In this document: positions 32,470 to 44,504 of the stretch, piece after piece | Numbering within the stretch: the stretch's first letter is position 1 | How the letters are laid out: every line of letters starts with the position of its first letter | Source: Pyrus communis | Lineage: Eukaryota; Streptophyta; Magnoliopsida; Rosales; Rosaceae | Assembly: GCF_963583255.1 (NCBI RefSeq) | Contig: NC_084817.1 | Span: forward strand, 2,891,043 to 2,955,042 | Reading direction: 5' to 3' | DNA length: 64,000 bases | The notes under the pieces: generated by a model | Seen by the model: the letters and a program-made list of their open reading frames with translations, nothing else | Database searches by the model: none | What the model was told of the DNA's origin: nothing | Program-made: the position numbers and the translations under genes

Positions 32470-32887
32470 AAACGACCTTAATTGAAACATATATTGTTAC
32501 ATTTAAAAAAAAATAATAAACAATTCGAATCTTTGAAGTTAGATGTATAATGGGCTCGACAACTAGTCCTCATTTTTACTTAAAAAAATAGGAATTCTTC
32601 TGGACAAAGGCTCTGTGGAAACGTATATTGTTACATTTAGCTTTACATTTATATCCATGTTGTCAATATTTTGGGTAAGTTATTGGTGTATTTGGAATGA
32701 TGTTATGTGGTGTTACATTATCACTTAAATGTCTCTATAAGTGGAAAATATGAACTATGTCGTCCACCGTAACATGTGAAAAGTTGCACCACATGACAAG
32801 TATTCCACTTACACAAAAGTTTATGTATTTTAAGTGAGACTAGTAGTACAATTGTATAACTTATTGATACATTACAACCTTTGCATA

Positions 32888-33010
32888 TGGTCCAATATCC
32901 TAGTGGATAGGGTGTTAAGTTTTCATCTATGCATCTCGGGTTCGAAACTTACCCTCCTTTAAATTATTATAATAGTTTCAAACCTTTCCCCTCCCCTTAA
33001 CAACAAAAAT
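32888..33010 (+). mobile_element. SINE family S2, copy 1
   Basis: GGTCCAATATCCTAGTGGAT (A-box-like) followed by CTCGGGTTCGAAACT (B-box-like) and a pyrimidine-rich body ending CCTCCCCTTAACAACAAAA. A second copy is at 42482-42610. Short tRNA-derived SINE. Confidence 0.65.
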
Positions 33011-33054
33011 GTTATTTATTATTGATAATTATTATTAAGTTCCGAATAGGAGAA

Positions 33055-33190
33055 AAGTCATACATCACATGTTACCAACAGGAAAGAAGCACATTAATTA
33101 ACACTTCAATAATAATTCAATCATCAACAACCACGTCATATGATTTACAAAATTTGATCTAAATAATTGATTTTCCTAGCATTACCCTTT
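33055..33190. mobile_element. MITE family M1, copy 4 (5'-truncated)
   Basis: Shares the core CACTTCAATAATAATTCAAT and right end TTTTCCTAGCATTACCC with the other M1 copies; the left terminal repeat is missing. Confidence 0.5.
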
Positions 33191-33423
33191 CTTCATATAT
33201 ATGCAAAAGCATATTACGTACCTATATATGTATAGATACTATTGTTATGTACTAATACATTCATACTAAAACTTATGTACCGATATTTCCGTCTCCGTAC
33301 TTACATACCAAATCACCAATACTTTTGTACCTATGATATTTTTTTTTAAATATAGATTGTTTTTGTATTGATGTTGACTTAAAAAAATAAAATAAAAGAA
33401 CTTGAATTTTGAATAAATTTTAG

Positions 33424-33542
33424 GGAATTGTTATTAGCACTAAACTAATCTCATTTGGCACTCCAAACTTTCTATAATTAGAAAGAAAAATACACTTGCG
33501 AGGAGTGTAGAATGAGATTTTTGGAGTGCTAATAACAATTCC
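33424..33542. mobile_element. MITE family M5, copy 1
   Basis: Perfect-looking inverted ends GGGAATTGTTATTAGCACT / AGTGCTAATAACAATTCCC enclosing TCATTTGGCACTCCAAACTT and GTGTAGAATGAGATTTTTGG. About 119 bp. Confidence 0.75.
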
Positions 33543-33777
33543 CAAATTTTATCTATTAATATAATTAGAGTGCAAAATATCTTAAGTATGGATGGTTAGA
33601 GAATCTGGAATGGTAAATTTATGAATAATAAATGTGGTAGAAGTACTTAAATATGGTAAGTTTCAAAAATAGGGACTTGAATTAGATTTAGAAAACCTTA
33701 AACTATTTATAAAAGAAAAATATTTTAAACCCTAAGATTTAAAAGGCTAAAAAAACAAAACATCTCACGGGAAGTGC

Positions 33778-33895
33778 GATTTACACTCCAAAAATCTCAT
33801 TCTACACTCCTCACAAGTGTATTTTTCTTTCTAAATATAGAAAGTTCGGAGTGTAGAATAAGAAATTTAGAGTGCCAATAACAATTTCCTATCCA
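33778..33895. mobile_element. MITE family M5, copy 2
   Basis: Contains CACTCCAAAAATCTCATTCT, ACTCCTCACAAGTGTATTTT and ends AGAGTGCCAATAACAATTTC; it matches copy 1 in inverted orientation but its left end has diverged (GTGCGATTTACACTCC). Confidence 0.6.
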
Positions 33896-34740
33896 CTCCA
33901 AATTAGTATCCGTAAAAAAATGTCAGCAAGACTCATTAATGTAAATTAGTAATACCACATATATATGACATTAACCTTTGGTCGCGAAGGGCTGCGGGTA
34001 TTTGTTGGTAGTAGAGGGCAAAGAAAGATGTAATAACTAATCCAAAACAACCAGTGGAAACTCTAATGAAAGAGGAGCTAGAAATGAGACTTTTCATCAA
34101 TAACAGGCTAATAAAATATATTGCTATTGGAATTAACGTAAGAATGTTCTGATCCTTATAAGCTTATCGGAGAGCGAGATAGGGATGGCAACAGAGCGTG
34201 TCGGGTTCAGCTCTTGGGATAGTTTAGGGAAGGAAAGGATACTCATGAGTGTTTTTGGCAAGGGCGTAGAGAAGATGAGGCTTTCCTGCCATTACAACTT
34301 TTGCAGCTTGTGTTATTTTAGCGTCTTGTTAAACAATCCCATAGCTGTAATTTTCCAGACTACGTATTGGTTTGGTACTGAGATGCTTTGATAAAAAGTG
34401 GATATAAAAAAAACTGAGCTTAAAAAGATGTTTGGTAAACACTTAAAAACAACTTATTTTTATAGTTTTGGATGAAAAAAAAAACTGAAAACATGAAGCA
34501 GCAAAAATGAGTTTATTCTCACAACACAGCAGAAATAATTTTTTTTTCAAAGCACAGTAATACCAAACCAACTCTACATCGACCACAAAGATCAGTTTCT
34601 TTGAGCTGTCCTCTCCTCGCGCTTATTTCCTGCATGCATACGCAACGTAATGCTCTTTAGCAATTTGTACGTCAGTCATCAGTCATCGCCACTAGCTCCG
34701 ATTAAAATGAGGTTAATTGTCGAAACTGTGCTCAAATGCC

Positions 34741-36141
34741 AACATTAGAAAACCAAGAACATATTATAAAAACTTAATTGCCAAACTTTTATTTCAGATA
34801 CTTTGGTCTAAATCTTTTAGTATTACTTTACCAATGTGGTTTACTTCAATTTTCGCCAAATTAATTTTCATCAATTTATCATAACTTTGGTCTACGTATA
34901 GGTCACGTGCTGTCATAGTTTTTTTTTTTTTTTTTTTTTTACGTCCAATTTCAATTACTTCCGTTTGAATAAGAAAAATAAACTTGAAATTTGGACAAAT
35001 TAAAAACTAGAATTTATAAATAAACATGCGCTAATCCTCTTATTTAGATTTATAAACATATAAATTTAGAATTTTCGAGTTGAAAAACAAATTGAAATTT
35101 GGGACCTCTAATTTCCATGTTTAAGATCTATGTAGATAGTTGTCATTTTTGAATTTCTATAAGTGAGATTTAAAAATTATAAAAAAAAAAATAAAAAAAA
35201 AAATAATAATAATAATAAAAACTCAACCATAGTGGTCACTATTGTTAGTCCCACCACCACACCCATCATCATCACCGTTGCCATCGTCACCACTCACCAA
35301 ATTATAGTTGCTGCCACCAATACCCACCATCACCGCCACTATCATCATGACTTATTATCATCATCGTCGTTATCGTTGCCACCATCCACCATCTTCTTCA
35401 CTGCCGCCACCACTGCCGCCAATGCTGCCACCACCTCCACCCACCATCATCATCACCACCACCTTTGTTAGTACATTTCCTAACTACTATCTCTCAACGT
35501 TAGAAAACCAAGAACATGTTATAAAAACCTAATTGCCAAACTTTTACTTCAGATACTTTGGTTTAAATCTTTTAGTACTTTACCAATAATGTGGTTTACT
35601 TCAATTTTCGCCAAATTAATTTTCATCAAATTTTCATAACTTTGGTCTCTACGTGTAGGTCACGTGCTCTCATAGTGTTTTTTTATTTTTATTTTTTTTT
35701 ACGTTCAATTTTACTTACTTCCATGTTTGGGACCTCTAATTTCCATGTTTAAGATCTATGTAGATAGTTGTCATTTTTGAATTTCTTATAAAAAATTTAA
35801 AAAAAAAAAAAAAACTCAACCATTAGTGGTCACCATTGTTAGTCCCACCACCGTTGCCACCACCACTTGCCATCATCATCGATGCTGCCACCTCCACCCA
35901 CCATCATCACTGTTGCCATCGCCACCACTCACCATAATTATCGTTGCTACCACCATTACCCACCATCACTGCCACTGTCATCATGCCTTATTATCATCAT
36001 CATCGTTATTGCGGCCATCATTCACCATCTTCGTCACTGTCGTTGACGCTGCCATTACTGCCGCCAACATTGCCACCACCTCCACCCACCATCATCACCA
36101 CCACCACCTTTGTTAGTACATTTCCTAACTACTACCTCTTA
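34741..36141. repeat. Local tandem duplication (34741-35495 and 35496-36141)
   Basis: Both units start AAC(A/G)TTAGAAAACCAAGAAC, continue through AAACTTTTAYTTCAGATACT, TTACTTCAATTTTCGCCAAA, a poly-T run and CCATGTTTAAGATCTATGTA, then a CAC/CAT-rich patch and GTTAGTACATTTCCTAACTA. The second unit is about 110 bases shorter. The His/Thr-rich ORFs 35163-35532 and 35826-36183 are products of the triplet patches. Confidence 0.8.
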
Positions 36142-36720
36142 CATTGGATTCTGTATTTGAATTACCTTATCCTTTTAGGTTAACCAAATAAGAAAAATTT
36201 ACAAATAAGAAAATAAATTTTAAAAAAAAAATAAATAAATCACAAATTTTAGAAAATAAATTTCTTCATTTTGCAATTCCTTGAAAATCTTTAATTTCTT
36301 CGTTCACAGATATTAGAATTGTGGTAATATCACACTAAGTGAAACCAAATTTTCATTGATGCAAGTCCCCTATTTTTTCACACAAAAAATAATTATTGTT
36401 GCATGGCTTGATTTTGCATTATTCTGACTTACGTTGTGAGACTAGATATAGAAGAATTGTAGTATAGCAACGACAGAAAGTACTTTTATTTTTTATTTTT
36501 ATTCAAGTTGCTGCTTGCATACTTAAATTCTTTTTTTACCTATAACACACGCAAACCAATTGTCACTATATATAGTTTGTGCCAATTCGTCTATGTATAA
36601 TTATGTATTACTATTACATTTTCTGTTATAAAATTTGCCCTAAGTTGCTGCTGCTGGTGGTGGCTTAATCAAACTTTTTAGCCAGCCTAATTAAGCAACT
36701 AATCACATAAGCCCTCGTGC

Positions 36721-38603
36721 TCAGGGGCACCCTGCAGGGGCAAATCCTATTTTACGACCACCTACATCATACACCACCTGCAGCCTCTTTTGCTGAACGT
36801 TACCAAATATCCCAACGTCGCTGTCGTCGCTGTTCCCGGCAAACGCCAGGCAAACTTGATTGGCACTCGCCACATACATTATCCCCGTCTCGTCCAAATC
36901 CAACGTCATCCCTCCGCCGAAAGCAAACGAAATCTTCGGATACGTCGGCGTTTTAACATTGCTGAAGTCGTAGCAAGTGTCGAGAATAGAAAGCGCCGGA
37001 GCCGAGGTGTAGCTCTTCATCCGCTGCCGAAACGCGTCCCGTAGTGCCCTGTATGCCGTCGCCGGCAAGCGCGTGATCACCGTCCCGGAATCGATAATCG
37101 TCCCCGAGGAGGAAAAAACTTGACCGGAAATCGGTAATTTTTTCCCGCCAACGCTGATCCCGACCACGTTGAGGCCGTAAAACGACCCGTCGTCGGAGAC
37201 GTCGACGAGGGGTGTGAATTTCACGCCCTTGGAAGATTGGCCGCCTTTGCCGAATCTGAGGTATCCAGTGCCGCTAGATGTGGAGGGGAGGCAGTAGGAG
37301 AAGAACCGGTTGTATTTCAAGGCGGATTGCTCGACGAGGGAGATGTTATCCCGGCCAAGACCGAGCAAACCGGCGGCACCCCCGAAGAGGCCCTTGTTGT
37401 TCTGGCCGCATCCGAACAAAAATCCATCAAAAACATCCGTCGACGTCAGGCTCAGCCGCTCTTTCCCTAAATATCCGACGGAGAAGGACCGATCTCCGTA
37501 CTGAATGGTGTAGATGCATGTGGAGGTGTAGCAGCGGGGGCTGTATCCCGTGGCTGACGCCAGCTGGGAACATGTGGCAGAATTGCATGAAACATTGACG
37601 TATGAGGCGGAGGTTGCGGGGTCAAAGATGGGCTCCTTCTGGTCGTAACACGAACCAGCACATGGGCGGCATTGGGTCCACGTTAGATCGCTGCCTGTGT
37701 CGAAAATGAGGGAAAGCTGCTTCTTGGGTGAGCCCAGACCCACGTTGACAATGTAATTGCCCGAGCCCACTACGCTTCCGGACTGGGCGGGGATGGTGGT
37801 GGCGGCGGATGGACGGGGTTTGCCGACAGTGGTTGTGGATGGTGATTTATTGATGTTGAATCGGGAGTGGATTGAGTCGACTCGGGCTTGGTCCTGGTTG
37901 AGGATTTGGGCATGAGTTAGAGTTTTGGATTTGTTCTTGTTGATTCGAGAGCATGGTCCGTGCTTGTGTACCAGTTTTAGTACCGATGAAGATGATGACT
38001 CCTTGCTCTCACCACCTGAATTCAAATAGATCGATTACAATTAGTTACACTTTTTTACTATAACCGAAGGAGACTACGTCAGATACAAAATCTTAAAACG
38101 CTTTCAAGTGATAAGAGTGGTTTTTAAATAACTTTTAAGTACTTTTTGAGGAAACACTTTGCAATATCTCCAATTATTATTATTTTTTTTTAAATTTTAA
38201 CAAAAGCACTTTTCAATAAAAAATGCTTATAAAGAGAAATATATGATACATAACATTTTCTTATAATCTCTAATGTTCTTTGTATTATTTTACTTAGTAC
38301 TGCAGTCTAGCGATATTTTTTTTTCACTTGTAATTACGAAGTCTTATGTTCGATTTTCGCTAATGGCAAATTTAAATTACATTATTATGGCTAGCCTAAT
38401 GTGAGAGTTAGCCCCCTCCCTCATCCTTGTCCTTCTGCCAGTCTTGTGGTACCTGCTTATGTGGCCATGAATAAACAAAGAACATGCATGGTTTGTGGAT
38501 AAATTGGTTTAGTACCAAAAGAAAATAGTTTTTGAAGGTTATGATTTCATGTTCCTATTGAGCAATCATTCCGTAATTTTTAATTATTGTAGCTTAAACA
38601 CAC

Positions 38604-38645
<42 letters not shown>

Positions 38646-38844
38646 TCCTAGCAAAAGATATTATCTAGACTAATAAGAGAGGATAGGTTTAGTCTCACAA
38701 TAAGCTAACAATAATTTAGTTCAAATTCTCTTTTGGTAAGAATCTAACTTAAGACCTCTCACTTACAAGTGAAGAGGAATGCCACTAGACTGTAGTACTC
38801 AGTGACAAATATATATATATATATATATATATACTTACACAAAA

Positions 38845-38886
<42 letters not shown>

Positions 38887-39870
38887 TCGTAGTTAATTAA
38901 ATTGTTAAATGTCAAAAAAGAAAGGAGACCGGTGAAGATGAAACCTAAACAAAAGTGCATAAATATTATTATTTTTTGCTACTACAACAAAACGTCATTT
39001 GCACACACACACATAGATATTTTTGAAACAAAAGACTCAAGAAACAAAACCATGAAAAAAACTCTTTTAATAACTTTATGAAAGTTCCCAAAATTTAGAC
39101 AAAACGAGTCATTCTAATTTTTATAGCATAAATTGGTTGGAGCAGCATGTTTTCCTTTTAGTATATATTTCAATTCGATTCACCTTTCATAATTTAAATT
39201 AATTTAATGTAATCTATTAGTAGTATATGAAAAACATAATCCCTTTTGTTATTGGTGTTAATATAATCGTGTTCGCATCAGATAATAGTAAATCCTAGCT
39301 CACTATTTTCATATTTGGTTCCGTACGTATCACCATCATGCATGTTGAAACTTACATCAAATTACCAAAACCTTATTACTTTCCAAAATAATATAATTTT
39401 ATGACTTTAGGATTTTGCAGAATCTAATCCGTGCTTTCTTTATTAAAATATCCCCTAATTTTCTTTTATCTATTTTATAAGACGAAACATTTCTCCGACC
39501 AGCCGCAGGACATATATTTCCAACATTGCAATTAAACCTTGTACATAGAAGCAAGCTCTAACAAATTATACAGTGGCCTTCTATGTGAGTGATTTTTTAT
39601 ATGAATGATCTTTTGCAATGATGACTTACGAAATGACCGGTTCAATAATATTGAAAAAAAAAAAAAAAAACTTGAACATATTTATTAACCTTTGGCGGAG
39701 GAGCTAGGGCTGCATGAGGTTGCTGGCAGCAGAGAATTGAGTTCAACTGTATGAGAAACTGGATGGGGTTCAACTGTATGGGGACTCTGGTTCTCTTCCA
39801 AGGCAAAGCCCTTCTCCAAAGAGCTGAGAATTAGGGATAGATATACAGAGAAGCAAAGTAAATAGTTCAT
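36721..39870 (-). CDS. Aspartic protease D (nepenthesin-like, At5g10770/AED1-type), two exons
   Basis: CDS is complement(join(36721..38015,39690..39870)), 491 residues. Exon 1 (ATG 39870) encodes MNYLLCFSVYLSLILSSLEKG, a plausible signal peptide, then a Pro/Val-rich prosegment. The donor follows CCAAAG; the 1,674-bp intron ends TTCAG and a Gly codon spans the junction. Exon 2 holds KLVHKHGPCS, GSGNYIVNVGLGSPKK, catalytic Asp166 in DTGSDLTW, the Cys-rich insert (CRPCAGSC...), the flap YGDRSFSVGY, catalytic Asp369 in DSGTVITRLP, and a Cys-containing C-terminus ending FAPAGCP. All A1B hallmarks are present, with no stop or frameshift. Compared with A and E, the ancestral start position reads ACG and translation appears to start about 15 codons later. 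The best candidate for an active enzyme together with E; substrate unknown. Confidence 0.9.
38290..38440 (+). mobile_element. SINE family S3, copy 2 (in intron of protease D)
   Basis: TACTGCAGTCTAGCGATATT head, TTCGATTTTCGC B-box-like motif, then TGGCTAGCCTAATGTGAGAG. Diverged and 3'-truncated, but the order matches the S3 copies at 53.4 and 62.1 kb. Confidence 0.6.
38600..38885 (-). mobile_element. SINE family S3, copy 3, flanked by AT microsatellites
   Basis: The SINE body (about 38640-38812) is in minus orientation: TAGCAAAAGATATTATCTAG, CTCACAATAAGCTAACAATA, AAGACCTCTCACTTACAAG, CACTAGACTGTAGTACTCAG. (AT)n runs at 38609-38637, 38812-38833 and 38853-38877 border it. It lies in the intron of protease D. 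Confidence 0.65.
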
Positions 39871-39982
39871 GAGGGAGGAGGAGGAGGAGCTAGAAATACT
39901 GGGAGTTGCCGCCGTGAATATCGAAAACTCTTCCCAGAATTCAAATCATGGTGTTGCTCCTACATATAGCGTGACCTTCTCA

Positions 39983-39992
39983 GCCTTATAAG
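39983..39992 (-). promoter_or_regulatory. Possible TATA box of protease D
   Basis: Minus-strand CTTATAAGGC lies about 115 bases upstream of the exon-1 ATG. It is weaker than the ATATAAGG boxes of A and E, and the spacing is longer because the start codon has moved downstream. Confidence 0.4.
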
Positions 39993-39999
39993 CGAATGG

Positions 40000-42480
40000 G
40001 AAACCTATTGGCGTCTTACACGTCACCCTTACAACTTGACATGAGACCAATTGATTGATTAGGTTTTTTTTTTAAGGGTAGATATAACAGTCTGTAGATA
40101 TGGCGTATGTGTACGTATATTTAGACTGCGTGGCTTCAGCTTCACGTTCTTTGCTGAATTAAGACCAACTATCCCGAATCACATACACAGATATTGACAA
40201 ACGAAGCACGCTTAAAAGTTAGTGATAAATACTATAGTCTATACGTGACGCAACCTTCTCACCGTTTTGTTCATATAGTATAAAGACACAGCATCAGCCT
40301 TAACTAAAGGGTGAGACCTTAGGCAACCACCTTATATACCTTCCCCTCCGTCATTTTACCTAAAATTTCATCACGTGATTAGTAAGCTTGATGAGAGAGA
40401 AACAATATTTATGAACAGGACGTCTCTGATTTACAACACTACCTACACACATACACAACTTGTGAATAATATTGACATGGTGTGTATTTAGGTATAATAT
40501 ATTGCTTGACCTATAATGACATATAGCTGGATGATATATTGAATATCTCTGTGCATTCGACTCGTTTGACTATATCATTGATCAGGGTTAGCTTGCTTTG
40601 TAATCGTACATAGTTGGTGGTCATACAAAAGTAGTCTTCATTATGTGACTGGTTAACGTAACAAAGGAGATAAATACATATGAGCTAGTGTATTTATGAT
40701 TGTATGTGACTTGTGCTATAGAAGTATTTCTTCCTATTCTAAGGTAGAAAACATCGACCATCACAACATGTTAGTTGATTTATATCACTTCCGTGGATCT
40801 AATTACCTACTAATAGCTATAGGGAAGGCACCCAAATTATCATCCACTACTAGTTTGTACTATACCTTAGTATATTATTGCATGAACATGGTTTTCTTGT
40901 TAATTATAGGCAAATTAGCAACATCATTAATTCTTGCATTCATTTCAGCCTTCCAGAAGATATATATATAAAAAAATTTTCACCGTTTGTACAGTATTTT
41001 CCAGCACTGAATTGACTTGGGTCAACGTTGTCAATTTTCATGCCACTTGATTTTTCAGTAGTGGAGACATGCTGGAATGGCAGCCCAAAGGAATCATCAT
41101 GTTTTCCATGATTTTACTCATCCAAAACAAATATATATGATGAGTGGATCCTTTTAAAGGGGCAAATCAATCCATTGGTTTGTTAATGGATATCCGTTAA
41201 GACTCGTTTAATTTTGATATCATCATAATATATAAGTGTGAATAGTAGTGGTGATGATGGTGTTAGGTGAAATGAAACTACATGAGTCTTAATATGTACT
41301 CATTGACAATCCAATGAGTTGGTTTGCCACCTCTAAATTCATACACAATTGTTAGACAATTTTTTTTAAGGCCCACTCCGTCCACTTTTAGGTGTTTCTT
41401 CAAATATCATGTTTAAAAAAAATTACCTAACATAAAACCATATAACGGTTGGAATAAGACTTTAGGGCCGTATTCGGTAATTTTTTTTTTCACTACAAAT
41501 GAATATCTTAATAGTTTTAAATTTGTCTAATTTTTTGTAAGAATAATCAATGAATGATGTTCTAAATCGATCCGAACATGAAATACATTTACGGAATAGA
41601 CCCTACAAAAACTTTTGTAAAATGATGGTGGAAAAAAAAGAAGATACGGATCCGTCCCATGTATGTTAATTTTCTAAGTGGTAACCCACCCACCCCAAAA
41701 TCGACATCATCCCACTATAACGTACTCCACAAATTATATAGAAGTCCAAAATCTAATATTGATGCACTTATTTCATTATCCCATGTAAATCCTTGGCATG
41801 CTATTTCTTGTTATTGTTCATATTAAAAATTCGACAACATCCTATGATTAAATACAATACTATCAATATTTCGAATTCAGAGTTTGAGAAAATATTATGA
41901 TTAAAACGAAGACTTGTATGACAGGATAATAATTATTTTTTGGCGTAATTGTGCAACATGAACAATAACTTTATGAGTTTATTTGGTGCATAATTTAGGC
42001 ACAATTGCAACCAACAAATAATTGAGTCCACGAAGACCACACCCAGCATCAAATTAAAATTATTGGATGAAAATTAACACCCACCAAGGTTTATTCAATT
42101 CAATACTACTCCATATAAATACTACTTCTTTATAAATCTATTATGTACTTGACCATCCTCACTAATAAAGCAATATTAGCACACTAATAAGTAGAAATTT
42201 TCTTTTGCTTATAAATTCATGCAAAATAAAAACAAATTTCCAATTAATATGTACCAACAATTAAGTTAATTCGTCAATTTTTTTCTTCATATGTACAATG
42301 AAATACCTTAAATAAGACGATGTTTTTGTAGTTAGTTGTGTTATACATCCCATGAAGACATAGTCATGAATCCGTCGCAATCTAGACTTTGAATTATTGT
42401 TCATGAATTTATGACTTTTGACATCAGAATATTGTTTTCATAACAATGTCATGGCCTTAGTTAACAAAATTAAATAGAAT
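40000..42480. other. Intergenic DNA, no gene seen
   Basis: AT-rich; no ORF with recognisable domains (the 91-codon frame at 40696-40971 has no family I know). 42263-42358 (TTCTTCATATGTACAATGAA...) repeats part of the block at 21480-21585. 41365-41660 contains TE-like sequence (AACATAAAACCATATAACGG). Confidence 0.5.
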
Positions 42481-42481
42481 G

Positions 42482-42610
42482 GGTGGTCAATATCCTAATG
42501 GATAAAGTGTTGGATTTCCACTTATGCATCTCGGGTTCAAAACTCCTTCATCTCTTAAATTACTGTAATAGTTTTGAATCCTCATCTCTTCCCTTAAAAA
42601 TAATAATTAA
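42482..42610 (+). mobile_element. SINE family S2, copy 2
   Basis: GGGTGGTCAATATCCTAATG head, GCATCTCGGGTTCAAAACTC B-box-like region and TTACTGTAATAGTTTTGAAT, ending CCCTTAAAAATAATAATT. Matches the copy at 32888-33010. Confidence 0.65.
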
Positions 42611-42619
42611 AAAAAAAAT

Positions 42620-43970
42620 CCTTAGTCCTGCATAGTTCTCTTCTTCTTGCTTGATTGTTAATTGCACATCAACAGTTTCTGGTGATTAATCGTGAAAGAA
42701 AAATAGTGGGAATCTTTAATCGGAGAGGGAAAAATGATTGATATGTTGGAACTTGTTAGGGCGTGGGGTAGACAGAAGTTGTGGTGGATGGCGGAGAAAA
42801 GCTGGAATCTGTCCCAAAAATGAGAGAGTGAGAGAGATACTGATAGAGATTTTGATGGCTTGACTTCCGATCATGTTGTAGTTTTCAGCACCAACATGCA
42901 ACATTTAAATTTTTATTTATTTATAAGAGTTCATACTTTCTACGAATTGGCATGGCTTAATTATTATTATTATTTTATTTTTTCTTCCATATGCCTAATT
43001 TCCCCACTTTGATAGTGCACCGTGCACCATTGAAAAAGATGAAAAGAGTGGTTAAAAGTATCAGTTCACATCATCATCTGAAGTTTCTAATCTCCGTATA
43101 TCGCAAAAATCTTAGCAACCCATTACACCAATATTATCTCTCTAGGAATTCATGTGCAGTACGCACGATCTATTACACTAATATTATATCTTTAAGAATT
43201 CATGTGGAGTATGTAATAACGAAATTTGCACTGATATAGTGTTGACTATTGATAATAACACATTGATAAGTTGTGTTGTTGACAATTTGTATATCAATAT
43301 TATATGTTATTTATCAACAACTTATCTTTTAATAAAGAACGAACATCTTGTCCAGAGAAGAACTAACTATATGCATGCCATTATATATATAATAAAGTTA
43401 CTTGTATAGTTTCTAAGACGATTCCCAACCCTAGAACATATACTTCATGTTAATGTAATGTAGTTGGAACGGAGTCAATGTTTGGTTATATTTTTCCTAA
43501 TGTAATGTAATAAAGAACGAACATCTTATCTAGCTAGTGCTTAGTTGATTAATCATCGAGGAACTATCCAAACAACTACATAAGGATGAATTTTTCTTTG
43601 AGTTCACACTCTTGGGTAGTCTTCATGTGCTTATTTTCTGGTTACACATGGATGTCACATTTGCAAATCGCCACCCCTTTTTAATGCAACATGATACACT
43701 AAGAAGGACACTACTCTAAAAACACATTTTAGAACCATTTCGTGTTTAGAGTTAATTAACTTTATTTTTAGCATAGTTTAGCAGTTGTCTCTTTGATTAA
43801 GATGGATTATTGCTCATTGTGTTTCATATATATAGATAACTATTTGAAAACATATTGAACTTACCTCTTAAACACGAGAAGAACTTTCATGCAACTAGGA
43901 TCTTGTGGGGACATAATATGTCGACTAATAGGAACACATGCACCATGCATACAACTTATCAAATATGACT
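42620..43970. other. Intergenic DNA with a two-copy 60-bp repeat
   Basis: No gene recognised. About 43119-43225 holds two diverged copies of a roughly 60-base unit (ATTACACCAATATTATCTCT... / ATTACACTAATATTATATCT..., each continuing into AATTCATGTG). Confidence 0.5.
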
Positions 43971-43974
43971 ACTC

Positions 43975-44303
43975 TGTAAGAAGGATGAAGTTCAAAAGTG
44001 TGATCCATGTGAGGAAGTTATCAATGGTCAAAACAAAGTCACTTGTCAAAAGATTAAATAGGTTGTTATACATATAGTTGGTTAGTTAGAATCTGTTGCT
44101 TTGGTTAGAGTGAGTTAGTTGATATAAGGAGGTAGTTAAAGAGGAGTACTTGCTCTGCAAGTTTGGCATTGAAAAACTTCTATATAAGTGAACAATGTAA
44201 ATCATATGGGGCTCCTAATGAAGAAAAACATTTTCTACTGATACCACTTTCTCTCATCTCCTTTATCTCTCTTCTTAAAACTGTTATTGTAGCTATCTTA
44301 ACA
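43975..44303 (+). repeat. Copia 2 5' LTR
   Basis: 329 bp, TG...CA ends. Differs from the 3' LTR by seven C/T or G/A changes (for example AAAGTCAC/AAAGCCAC, TTCTATAT/TTCCATAT, AAAACTGTT/AAAACTATT) and no indel. Confidence 0.93.
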
Positions 44304-44504
44304 TGGTATCATCGCCGGCCGATCCGGTGCTTCCGCTCAACCTCTAAAGCATTTGTTTCTCTTCTCTACCCTCTAGTTTGCATCTCTCTGTGATTTTTGG
44401 CGACGGAAAACATACCAGTTGCTCAGAAAGTTGGTTTCTTCTTGTCTGCCCACCAACTGTTCGATCAAACGTCTTAGTCAACGATTGTTCACGAAATCTG
44501 CAAC

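Larger units (their letters stand above)
31000..33000. repeat. Duplicated intergenic block, second copy
   Basis: Repeats the landmarks of 17230-17400 and 20320-21400: TTGTCAAACCTTAAAAGATAT, GGGCAATGGACAAACCAGTG (31254), GGGATATCCTCACGCGTAG (31384), AACAAGAAAAGTCTGAACTT (31487), a protease relic, and CTGGACAAAGGCTCTGTGGA (32600). It contains two SINE insertions missing from other copies. Confidence 0.72.
31935..34097 (-). pseudogene. Aspartic protease relic F3: exon 1 and interrupted exon-2 start
   Basis: An exon-1 relic at 33976-34097 (ATG 34097; ends CCAAAG before a GTTAATG donor) lies 1.7 kb upstream of an exon-2 start at 32238, matching gene D's intron size (1.67 kb). Exon 2 begins GGCATCAGCGTAG: the in-frame TAG (plus-strand CTA 32226-32228) is shared with relics F2, F4 and F5. 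It continues with KVVHKHG-like codons, is split by a SINE (32004-32167), and resumes to about 31935 with the Ile-His-Ser prosegment trace. The catalytic part is absent. Pairing of exon 1 with exon 2 is inferred from spacing. Confidence 0.65.

Noticed and set aside
35163..36183. His/Thr/Pro-rich ORFs
   Set aside because: Direct translation of CAC/CAT triplet patches; equivalent patches elsewhere keep no frame.
40696..40971. 91-codon ORF with hydrophobic C-terminus
   Set aside because: No family recognised, AT-rich composition like the spacer, no supporting context.
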